Assembly: GCA_932222125.1 (NCBI GenBank) | Contig: CAKNZJ010000249.1 | Span: 139,120 to 203,119, forward strand | Direction of reading: 5' to 3' | DNA: 64,000 bases | DNA from: an uncultured Clostridia bacterium | GTDB lineage: Bacteria > Bacillota > Clostridia > Oscillospirales > Oscillospiraceae | Part shown: one piece after another, positions 1 to 6,755 of the stretch | How the letters are laid out: each line of letters begins with the position of its first letter | How positions within the stretch are numbered: position 1 is the first letter of the stretch | The notes under the pieces: model-generated | What the model was told of the DNA's origin: nothing | The model's input: the letters and a program-made list of their open reading frames with translations, nothing else | Databases searched by the model: none | Program-made: the position numbers and the translations under genes

Positions 1-378
1 AGGCTTCGGGGTGAGCTGAGTGAGACGGAGTCCAAGCTGCTGGTGGCCCGAGGAGAGCTGGAGCATCTCCAGCTTCAAGTGAAGGAGTTGGCGCCCATGG
101 CGGATAACTATGCCCAGTTGAAGGACCGGGTGGCTACGGTGGAGCTGGAGGCTCACTGCAAGGCACAGTCCATCATTGACCAGGGTATGGAGGAGGCGGA
201 CAGGCTCCGGGAAGATGCCCGCCGATGGCTGGAGGGTGTGCTGGCCCAGTACAGCACATTGCGCCACGCAATGGAGACGCTGTTAGAGCAGGTTCAGGCT
301 ATAGGACAGGTATCGGAGCAGTTTGATACGCTGGAATGGGAGGCTGGACAGCTTCGGGAGCAGGGGGGATTGGAGTGA
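1..378 (+). CDS. Coiled-coil protein, C-terminal part (5' truncated by window edge)
   Basis: The reading frame is open from the first base to a TGA at 376-378, so the start lies outside the window. The visible 125 residues are almost entirely helical and charged, rich in Glu, Gln, Leu and Arg with heptad spacing and no membrane segment, as in a cytoplasmic coiled coil. A resemblance to DivIVA-type cell-division coiled coils is possible, but the diagnostic N-terminal region is missing. Its stop overlaps the GTG start of the fumarase beta gene by four bases, so the two are translationally coupled. This is an unexpected partner for a fumarase gene. The function is unknown. Confidence 0.6.
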   Translation, partial: RLRGELSETESKLLVARGELEHLQLQVKELAPMADNYAQLKDRVATVELEAHCKAQSIIDQGMEEADRLREDARRWLEGVLAQYSTLRHAMETLLEQVQAIGQVSEQFDTLEWEAGQLREQGGLE

Positions 379-929
379 GTGGGCTGACAATACATACCGG
401 CCAGCTGCCCCAGGTCCTTTCCAAGCTGAAAGCGGGAGATCGGGTATCTCTGACCGGCACCATCTACACGGCCAGGGATGCTGCCCATAAGCGTCTGTTC
501 CAGTTATTGGACGAGGGAAGAGAGCTACCTTTTTCACTACAGGGTGCGGTCATCTACTATGCCGGGCCAACGCCGGGCCAGCAGGGAATGGCGGTGGGAG
601 CCTGTGGCCCAACTACAGCGGGGCGAATGGATCGTTTTGCCCCACGGCTGCTGGATTTAGGATTGACGGCGATGATCGGTAAGGGGGAGCGAAGCCAGCA
701 GGTGAAGGAGGCCATTGTCCGCAATGGGGCCTGTTATTTTGCCGCTGTGGGCGGGGCGGGAGCTTTGATTGCCCGATGCATCCGGGACGCTAAAGTCATT
801 GCTTTTGACGATTTGGGTTGTGAATCAGTGAAGCGTATGACTATAGAGGATTTTCCCCTGACCGTGGCCATCGACAGCCAGGGAAACGATCTATTTGAAC
901 AGGGTCGGGCGGCTTACTGTACAGAATAA
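375..929 (+). CDS. Fumarate hydratase class I, beta subunit (C-terminal domain type)
   Basis: Protein of 184 residues matching the beta (C-terminal) part of the iron-sulfur class I fumarase / L-tartrate dehydratase family, which interconverts fumarate and malate in the cytoplasm. Family landmarks are the early VSLTGTIYTARDAAHKR segment, YYAGPTP and GPTTAGRMD (substrate region), and GKG followed by the AVGGAGAL loop. The GTG at 375 is chosen because it overlaps the upstream stop (GTGA) and the family homology starts right there. The [4Fe-4S]-binding alpha subunit is not visible and may lie upstream of the window. Fumarase here would link to the oxaloacetate/PEP enzymes encoded next door. Fumarase and tartrate dehydratase cannot be told apart from this subunit alone. 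Confidence 0.85.
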   Translation: MSGLTIHTGQLPQVLSKLKAGDRVSLTGTIYTARDAAHKRLFQLLDEGRELPFSLQGAVIYYAGPTPGQQGMAVGACGPTTAGRMDRFAPRLLDLGLTAMIGKGERSQQVKEAIVRNGACYFAAVGGAGALIARCIRDAKVIAFDDLGCESVKRMTIEDFPLTVAIDSQGNDLFEQGRAAYCTE

Positions 930-930
930 T

Positions 931-972
931 AAAAAAGCCCGCCCCGCACACCAGTGCGGGGCGGGCTTTTTT
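931..972. terminator. Bidirectional rho-independent terminator
   Basis: A perfect GC-rich stem (GCCCGCCCCGCAC and its complement around ACCA) is flanked by six A on the left and six T on the right. It therefore works on both strands and serves the convergent fumarase beta and oadB genes. Confidence 0.9.
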
Positions 973-990
973 GGATGTTGAGACAAAAGC

Positions 991-2193
991 TTATGCGCCA
1001 AACAGAGCCAGCAAAAAGCCGGCGGCGATGGCGGAGCCGATCACGCCCGCTACATTGGGGCCCATGGCGTGCATCAGCAGGAAGTTGGTAGGATTGGCCT
1101 TCTGGCCCTCCACCTGGGATACTCGAGCGGCCATGGGGACAGCGGATACTCCGGCAGATCCAATGAGGGGGTTGATCTTGCCGCCGGACAGCTTGTACAT
1201 CAGCTTGCCTACCAGCAGACCGCCCACGGTAGAGAAGGAAAAGGCAACCAGACCCAAGGCCACAATGCCCAATGTTTCAAGGTTCAGGAAGCGGGAGGCC
1301 ACAGTGGTGGCGCCGACACTGATTCCAAGAAAAAGGGTGACAATGTTCATCAGGGCGTTTTGAGCGGTATCGGACAGCCGGTCGGTGAGACCGGTTTCCC
1401 GAAGCAAATTGCCAAACATGAGGCAGCCAATGAGTGGTGCGGTAGAGGGAACCAACAGGATCACAAAGGAGGCCACCACAATAGGAAAGATGATCTTTTC
1501 CGTCTTAGACACCGTTCTGACCTGTTCCATCTTCACCCTGCGCTCCTGCTCAGTGGTGAGCAAACGCATCAGGGGGGGCTGAATCATGGGAATCAGCGCC
1601 ATGTAGGAGTAGGCGGCGATAGCGATAGGGCCCAGATAATCAGGGGCCAGGATGTTGGTCAGGTAAAGGGCAGTGGGACCATCCGCGCCGCCAATAATGG
1701 CGATGGCGGCGGCCACATTGTCCGCAAAGCCGATACACACCGCGCCGATGAAGGCAAGAAACACACCCAATTGAGCGGCAGCGCCCAGCAGCAGAGTCCT
1801 CGGATTGGATAGCAACGGGCCGAAGTCAGTGGATGCGCCTACGCCGATAAAGATCAGCGATGGGTATAAGCCTGTCTTGACCCCAATATACAAAATGTCC
1901 AGTAGCCCGCCATTGGTGGCCACATAGCTGTAGCTGTGATAGGCCCGGGTGCCCTCGGTCATGAAGTCTGTCCAAAGCTGGGGATTGTATAGACCGGCCC
2001 CAGGAATGTTAGTGAGTAGAACGCCAAAGGCAATGCCAACCAGCAACAGGGGCTCAAACTTTTTCTTAATACCCAGGTAGAGTAGCACACAGGCCACCAA
2101 AATCATAATCAGGTTTTTCCAGCCGCCATCCTGAAAAAAACCGGAAAAACCGGACTGGGTGATCAGATCGGACAAGGTTGCTAAAATGTCCAT
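991..2193 (-). CDS. oadB: Na+-translocating decarboxylase beta subunit (oxaloacetate decarboxylase type)
   Basis: A 400-residue, very hydrophobic protein with about nine to eleven membrane segments. It belongs to the OadB/GcdB/MmdB family, the membrane subunit that decarboxylates carboxybiotin and pumps Na+ outwards. Characteristic parts are the FFQDGGWKNLIMI start, the Gly-rich GADGPTALYLTNILAPDYLGPIAIAAYSYM region with the conserved Asp, and a C-terminal half ending in NFLLMHAMGPNVAGVIGSA. Length is near the family norm. It is the last gene of the oad operon, 13 bases after the biotin carrier gene. Oxaloacetate is the likely substrate because the carboxyltransferase subunit is OadA-like; glutaconyl- or methylmalonyl-CoA are less likely. 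Confidence 0.93.
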   Translation of the reverse strand: MDILATLSDLITQSGFSGFFQDGGWKNLIMILVACVLLYLGIKKKFEPLLLVGIAFGVLLTNIPGAGLYNPQLWTDFMTEGTRAYHSYSYVATNGGLLDILYIGVKTGLYPSLIFIGVGASTDFGPLLSNPRTLLLGAAAQLGVFLAFIGAVCIGFADNVAAAIAIIGGADGPTALYLTNILAPDYLGPIAIAAYSYMALIPMIQPPLMRLLTTEQERRVKMEQVRTVSKTEKIIFPIVVASFVILLVPSTAPLIGCLMFGNLLRETGLTDRLSDTAQNALMNIVTLFLGISVGATTVASRFLNLETLGIVALGLVAFSFSTVGGLLVGKLMYKLSGGKINPLIGSAGVSAVPMAARVSQVEGQKANPTNFLLMHAMGPNVAGVIGSAIAAGFLLALFGA

Positions 2194-2206
2194 AGGATGC
2201 CCCCCA

Positions 2207-2596
2207 TCAGGCCAGGACGATCAATGGATCGCCGGTCTCCACGGTATTGCCCTTGGAGACCACCACCTGAGCAATGGTTCCGTCCCGCGGGGCAAGAATC
2301 TCATTCTCCATCTTCATCGCCTCCAAAACGACCAACAGCTGTCCCGCCTTGACAGAAGCCCCTTGGGTCACCTCAATGCGCAGGATAGCTCCAGGCATGG
2401 GGGCGGACACAGTTTCTCCAGCGGCGGTGACAGTGGGCGCTGCTGGCACCGGAGCGGGAGTGGGGTTTGGCGCCGGGGAAGGGGCTGGGGTGGCAGGAGC
2501 GGGAGCATAGGCTTCGTACTCATCCACCAGCATAGCCTGATCGGCCTCCACCTCCACCTCATAGGTGCGGCCGTTTAAGGTCACTCTATATTTCAT
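2207..2596 (-). CDS. Biotin carboxyl carrier protein of the decarboxylase complex
   Basis: A 129-residue protein. Residues 1-25 form a short beta region (MKYRVTLNGRTYEVEVE), residues 30-60 an Ala/Pro linker, and residues 61-129 a biotinyl domain with the attachment motif EAMKMEN, where Lys95 would carry biotin. The start at 2596 is preceded by a clear AAGGAGG sequence; the longer open frame has no such site. In many oxaloacetate decarboxylases this domain is the C-terminus of the alpha subunit. Here it is a separate protein, and the neighbouring OadA stops before any biotinyl domain, so it should shuttle CO2 between OadA and OadB. The start overlaps the end of oadG by 11 bases. Confidence 0.93.
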   Translation of the reverse strand: MKYRVTLNGRTYEVEVEADQAMLVDEYEAYAPAPATPAPSPAPNPTPAPVPAAPTVTAAGETVSAPMPGAILRIEVTQGASVKAGQLLVVLEAMKMENEILAPRDGTIAQVVVSKGNTVETGDPLIVLA

Positions 2597-2975
2597 TTGA
2601 TTGGACCTCCTTAATGGACTTGAAGCGCAGTTCATTCAGCGGCTTGCCCATCTTGTCGGCCACTATGGCCATAAGCAGGGCGGCTTCTTTGTCAGGGACG
2701 TCATACAGCTTAACTTGTCCTGCGCTGCCCGGGGCAACGGGGGTAGCCGCTGTAGAGACCGTTTGGGCCGATGCCGCTCCAGAATTAGAGACAGGAGACT
2801 TAGGACGGGCGCTCACCATGATCTTACCAATGATCATGACGACCACCATGAGCAAGGTAAGTCCAATGAATACCACAATATAGCCTAGCAGACCGCTCAC
2901 CAATGCATCCGGGATTCCCATACCTTGGGCAGCACTTGGGCCGGTGGCAGATAGGCCAGAAATGATAGGATACAT
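2586..2975 (-). CDS. oadG: Na+-translocating decarboxylase gamma subunit (OadG family)
   Basis: A 129-residue protein with one N-terminal membrane helix (about residues 27-52, GYIVVFIGLTLLMVVVMIIG). An Ala/Thr/Pro linker follows, then a soluble tail of about 45 residues beginning near VKLYDVPDKEAALLMAIVADKMG. This architecture, and the position between alpha and beta genes, is typical of OadG/MmdD assembly subunits, which hold the carboxyltransferase on the membrane subunit. The C-terminal portion resembles the delta/gamma extension that contacts the transferase. It lies 12 bases after oadA. Sequence conservation in this family is low, so the call rests on topology and context. Confidence 0.85.
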   Translation of the reverse strand: MYPIISGLSATGPSAAQGMGIPDALVSGLLGYIVVFIGLTLLMVVVMIIGKIMVSARPKSPVSNSGAASAQTVSTAATPVAPGSAGQVKLYDVPDKEAALLMAIVADKMGKPLNELRFKSIKEVQSNEI

Positions 2976-2987
2976 CGCCGACCCTCC

Positions 2988-4376
2988 TTACGCTTCCTGA
3001 ATGGTATAAGTGGCCACATTCTCTTCCTGGGCCTGACGGTTTTGAAAGAATGCCTCGGCGAGCTGGGGGAACGCGATATAGCTGAGCACGTCCTCGTCAC
3101 AGCGGGCCAAATCGCCCAACTCTGCCTTGGCCTTCTCAAAGGCGGGCTCCAAGGTATCGGCATAGCGACCGGTGAGGGGCTGCTCATCCCCCAGTACCCG
3201 TTTCAGCACCTGTGGGTCGATGGGAGCTGGGGTCTTGCCATACTCTCCCCGGCAATAGGCTACAATTTCTTTAGAGACATTCTTATACCGCTCGCCGGCC
3301 AGCACATTTTGAACAGCCTGGGCGCCCACCATTTGGGAGGTGGGGGTGACCAGGGGAGGATAGCCCAAATCAGCCCGGACCTTTGGGGTCTCTAACAGGG
3401 CTTCGTCCAGACGGTTCAGCGCATTCATCATTTTTAACTGGCTGAGCAGGTTTGACAGCATCCCGCCAGGAATCTGATAGGTGAGGCATTGGGTATCGGT
3501 GGCAAGAGATTTGGCCATCAGGGTGCCATCGGCAATATAACGATCCCGAATGGGCTTGAAAAAGTCGGCGATCTCCGTGAGCACCCCATCGTTGGTTGTG
3601 ACCTCATAGCCCAGCTGACGTAGGGCATAGGCTAGGGTCTCAGTGGCCGGTTGGGAGGTGCCTCCGGAGAAGGGGGAGATGGCGGTATCGATGATATCCG
3701 CCCCCGCCTCTACCGCTTTTAGATAGGTCATAAAGGCCAGACCGGTGGTGGAGTGTGTGTGGACATCCACAGGTAGGTCCACCGCGTCCTTAATCGCGGA
3801 CACCAGGTCATAGGCCTCCTTGGGACCCATAATGCCAGCCATGTCCTTGATGCAGATAGATCCAACTCCCATCTGCTTCAGCTCTTTGACCAGGTTTACA
3901 TAGTTGCTTAGGGTGTGGACAGGGGAGGTGGTGTAGGCGATAGCGCCAGAGGCCAGGCCGCCGCACTTTAAGGTCTCCTCAATAGCCACTTTCATGTTGG
4001 TGATATCGTTCAGTGCGTCAAAAATGCGTACGATATCAATGCCGTTTTTGACAGAGAGCGCTACAAATTTGCGCACCACATCATCGGGATAGTGCTTATA
4101 GCCCAGCAGATTTTGGCCCCGCAGCAGCATCTGCAGCTTGCTGTTTGGCAGCTTCTGGCGTAGTTTTTGCAGTCTTTCCCATGGGTCCTCGTTCAAATAG
4201 CGCAGACACACATCAAAGGTGGCTCCGCCCCAGCACTCCACAGCGTAGTAGCCGGCCTTGTCGATGCGGTCTAGGATGGGCTCGTACACCTCGTAGGGTA
4301 GGCGGGTAGCAATAAGGGACTGATTGGCATCGCGCAGGACAGTCTCGGTAAACTGGACCTTTTTCAATACACACAC
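2988..4376 (-). CDS. oadA: Oxaloacetate decarboxylase alpha subunit (carboxyltransferase)
   Basis: A 462-residue cytoplasmic enzyme transferring the carboxyl group of oxaloacetate to biotin, giving pyruvate. It has an HMG-CoA-lyase-type TIM barrel with the metal-binding TVLRDANQS motif near the N-terminus and VDVHTHSTTG in the middle, then the conserved PYC/OADA domain (GGMLSNL, PPLVTPTSQMVG). It ends without the biotinyl domain found in the longer alpha subunits, agreeing with the separate carrier gene downstream. Pyruvate carboxylase subunit B is the main alternative; the adjacent Na+-pump subunits favour decarboxylase. First gene of the oad operon, with AGGTGTGTGT before the ATG. Confidence 0.93.
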   Translation of the reverse strand: MCVLKKVQFTETVLRDANQSLIATRLPYEVYEPILDRIDKAGYYAVECWGGATFDVCLRYLNEDPWERLQKLRQKLPNSKLQMLLRGQNLLGYKHYPDDVVRKFVALSVKNGIDIVRIFDALNDITNMKVAIEETLKCGGLASGAIAYTTSPVHTLSNYVNLVKELKQMGVGSICIKDMAGIMGPKEAYDLVSAIKDAVDLPVDVHTHSTTGLAFMTYLKAVEAGADIIDTAISPFSGGTSQPATETLAYALRQLGYEVTTNDGVLTEIADFFKPIRDRYIADGTLMAKSLATDTQCLTYQIPGGMLSNLLSQLKMMNALNRLDEALLETPKVRADLGYPPLVTPTSQMVGAQAVQNVLAGERYKNVSKEIVAYCRGEYGKTPAPIDPQVLKRVLGDEQPLTGRYADTLEPAFEKAKAELGDLARCDEDVLSYIAFPQLAEAFFQNRQAQEENVATYTIQEA

Positions 4377-4512
4377 CTCCGGGACTTCTCTTGGAAGCCT
4401 TGATACAGGGCGGGACGATGCCAGCCGTAGGACTGATATCGCCGATGGGGGAACTCATGAAAGAGCCGGGATTAGACGAGGCAGAGGGGGATAGCAGGAT
4501 GGCTGTGCCACA

Positions 4513-6075
4513 TTATGCCTGGGGGCCAGCCTCTACTACCTCTTGGGGCATGTGAGTATACTTCTTAAAATTCTCCACAAAACGAGATACTAAGTCCTTG
4601 GCCTTGGCCTCGTATTCCGCTTTATCCTGCCAGGTGTTGGCGGGGATAAGCAACTCATCAGGCACGCCGGCGACGGCGGTGGGTACGGCCACGCCAAAGT
4701 AGGGGTCGGTGACAAACTGACCCTTTTCCAGCTCGCCGTTAAGGGCGGCGGTGACCATGGCCCGAGTATATTTCAGGCTGATACGCTTGCCTGTGCCATT
4801 CCAGCCGGTATTCACCAAGTAGACATTGGCACCAGACTGCTCCACCTTTTCCGCCAACATTGCCGCATAGACGGAGGGATCAAGGGGCAGGAAGGGTTCG
4901 CCAAAGCAAGTGGAGAAGGTGGGCACTGGGGATGTGATGCCAATCTCAGTGCCGGCCAGCTTGGAGGTGAAGCCGGATACAAAGTAGTACATGGCCTGGT
5001 TGCGGTCTAGCTTGGAGATGGGAGGGAGCACACCGAAAGCATCTGCCGTTAGGAAGATGACGGTCTTGGGAATAGAACCAACCCCGTCTAACTTGGCATT
5101 GTTGATATACTCCACGGGATAGCCCACCCGGGAGTTTTCCGCCAGGGAAGCGTCATCAAAGTCAAACTCCCGGGTATCTGGATCCATGACCACATTTTCC
5201 ACCAGGGCGCCAAACTTAATGGCGTTGTAGATATCTGGCTCTTTTTCGGCAGAGAGGTTGATGCACTTGGCATAGCAGCCCCCTTCAAAGTTAAACACGG
5301 AGTCCTCGGACCAGCCGTGTTCATCATCGCCGATGAGCTGGCGGTTTGGATCGGCGGACAGGGTGGTCTTTCCAGTGCCAGACAGGCCGAAGAACACGGC
5401 GGCGTCACCCTGGTCGCCGATATTGGCGGAGCAGTGCATGGGGAACACCCCCATTTTGGGAAGGACATAGTTCATAACTGAAAAGACAGACTTTTTGATC
5501 TCACCGGCATATTGGGAGCCGCAGATGACCACCAGTTTATCCTCATAGTTTACCAGGATGGAGGCCTCGCTGCGGGTGTTATCCCGCTCGGGGATACACT
5601 TAAAGCCGGGGGCGGCGATGATGGTGAATTCAGGATCGAAGCTGGCAAGCTGACCGGCAGTGGGCCGGCGCAGCAGCTGGTGGATAAACAGATTCTGGGA
5701 GGCCAGTTCGTTGACGATGCGGAAGGTTTTGGTATATTTGGGGTCGGCTCCTGCAAAGCCGTCAAATAGGAACAGTTCCCGGTTTTGCAGATAGGCGACG
5801 ACCTTATTATAAATATTGTAGAAGTCCTCCTTGCTCATGGGGCGGTTAACCTTGCCCCAGGCGATGTCATCATGGACGGCAGGGGTGTCTACAATAAACT
5901 TGTCGTTGGCGCTGCGTCCAGTGTATTTGCCGGTTTTGACCACCAGGGCGCCGGTATTGCTCAAGGTGCCCTCGCCACGGCGAAGCGCATGTTCTGTCAG
6001 CTGAGCAGGGGTGAGATTGCGATAAACGACACTGGGATTGATTATACCCAATTTTTCCAGACCATAGGTTTCCAT
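4513..6075 (-). CDS. pckA: Phosphoenolpyruvate carboxykinase (ATP)
   Basis: A 520-residue enzyme interconverting oxaloacetate + ATP and PEP + CO2 + ADP. The P-loop is GLSGTGKTTLSAD, preceded by the family KMGVFPMHCSAN segment and followed by GDDEHGW, with the C-terminal ISLKYTRAMV. The ATG at 6075 sits 7-8 bases after GAGGAGG and matches the usual N-terminus (METYGLEKLGI); the longer frame upstream has no ribosome site. In anaerobes this enzyme often runs in the carboxylating, ATP-forming direction or supplies PEP. Together with the oad operon 136 bases downstream it places oxaloacetate at a branch between PEP and pyruvate. Confidence 0.96.
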   Translation of the reverse strand: METYGLEKLGIINPSVVYRNLTPAQLTEHALRRGEGTLSNTGALVVKTGKYTGRSANDKFIVDTPAVHDDIAWGKVNRPMSKEDFYNIYNKVVAYLQNRELFLFDGFAGADPKYTKTFRIVNELASQNLFIHQLLRRPTAGQLASFDPEFTIIAAPGFKCIPERDNTRSEASILVNYEDKLVVICGSQYAGEIKKSVFSVMNYVLPKMGVFPMHCSANIGDQGDAAVFFGLSGTGKTTLSADPNRQLIGDDEHGWSEDSVFNFEGGCYAKCINLSAEKEPDIYNAIKFGALVENVVMDPDTREFDFDDASLAENSRVGYPVEYINNAKLDGVGSIPKTVIFLTADAFGVLPPISKLDRNQAMYYFVSGFTSKLAGTEIGITSPVPTFSTCFGEPFLPLDPSVYAAMLAEKVEQSGANVYLVNTGWNGTGKRISLKYTRAMVTAALNGELEKGQFVTDPYFGVAVPTAVAGVPDELLIPANTWQDKAEYEAKAKDLVSRFVENFKKYTHMPQEVVEAGPQA

Positions 6076-6214
6076 AGTTTGAATCCTCCTCAGAATTTGG
6101 TTCCTCTTAAAACAGGGGGCAAAACGCGCTTTCCACCGGCACATACGCAGTCCTCCGCCACAGGGCGGCCCACCGAAGGAAAGGGCTGGCAGAACACGGA
6201 TTTCCAACGATTGC

Positions 6215-6244
6215 AGTATAGCATAGTTTTTGCCCCATTTCCAA
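6215..6244 (-). promoter_or_regulatory. Probable sigma-A promoter of pckA
   Basis: On the minus strand, TTGGAA (6244-6239) and TATACT (6220-6215) are 18 bases apart, about 140 bases upstream of the pckA start. Just upstream (6264-6278) lies the inverted repeat CTATAT-TTG-ATATAG, a possible operator. Confidence 0.5.
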
Positions 6245-6364
6245 GTTTTTTTCATGCAACTTGCTATATTTGATATAGATTCAGCATATTAACCAACTTC
6301 TTGCACGAAAAAAGAAAAAAGAATAGGCATTAATTGTACAGAACGACGAATATCAACAAAAAAA

Positions 6365-6403
6365 GAAGTCCCCGCCGTCCCAAAAGGGAGAGGCGGGGAC
6401 TTC
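6365..6403 (-). terminator. Terminator of the ferredoxin gene
   Basis: A 12-bp stem, GAAGTCCCCGCC with its complement, encloses a 15-base loop. It is followed on the minus strand by a run of seven T (6364-6358), just beyond the ferredoxin stop. Confidence 0.88.
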
Positions 6404-6414
6404 CGATGCGCCAA

Positions 6415-6588
6415 TCAGTCCTCGGGGGAGATGGCGGCAACAGGACAAGTGCCCTCGCAAGCTGCGCAGTCGATGCAGAGACCGGCATCGATCACCATGT
6501 GCTCATCGCCCATGGAGATTGCATTGACGGGGCAGGAATCCAGGCAGGCGCTGCAGGAAATGCAAGCGTCAGAAATAACCCGTGCCAT
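6415..6588 (-). CDS. 2[4Fe-4S] ferredoxin
   Basis: A 57-residue clostridial-type ferredoxin carrying two CxxCxxCxxxCP clusters (CISCSACLDSCP and CIDCAACEGTCP), the low-potential electron carrier of anaerobic metabolism. The ATG at 6588 (MARVISDACISC) is preferred: a GGAGG site lies 11 bases upstream and the family N-terminus matches; an ATG at 6606 would fall inside that site. It is monocistronic, with its own promoter and terminator. Confidence 0.95.
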   Translation of the reverse strand: MARVISDACISCSACLDSCPVNAISMGDEHMVIDAGLCIDCAACEGTCPVAAISPED

Positions 6589-6629
6589 GTAAGAATACAC
6601 CTCCAAGTATTATGTTTTGAACCTTATCT

Positions 6630-6657
6630 ATTGTAACACAACTTTTGAAAAATGCAA
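6630..6657 (-). promoter_or_regulatory. Probable ferredoxin promoter
   Basis: Minus strand TTGCAT (6657-6652) and TACAAT (6635-6630) with a 16-base spacer, about 40 bases before the ferredoxin start codon. Confidence 0.45.
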
Positions 6658-6755
6658 TAAGGAATTTTTGCAGGGGTCCAAGGTATAAAAATGGTAAAAA
6701 GTTCCCATCCTTTCCATTGACCCCAGTAAGGCAATCGGACTTAGGGAGTGAGCCG

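Noticed and set aside
1069..1812. Long plus-strand frame (247 codons) opposite oadB
   Set aside because: It mirrors a conserved membrane protein gene; composition is His/Gln/Gly-rich as expected for antisense of GC-rich coding DNA, and there is no ribosome site.
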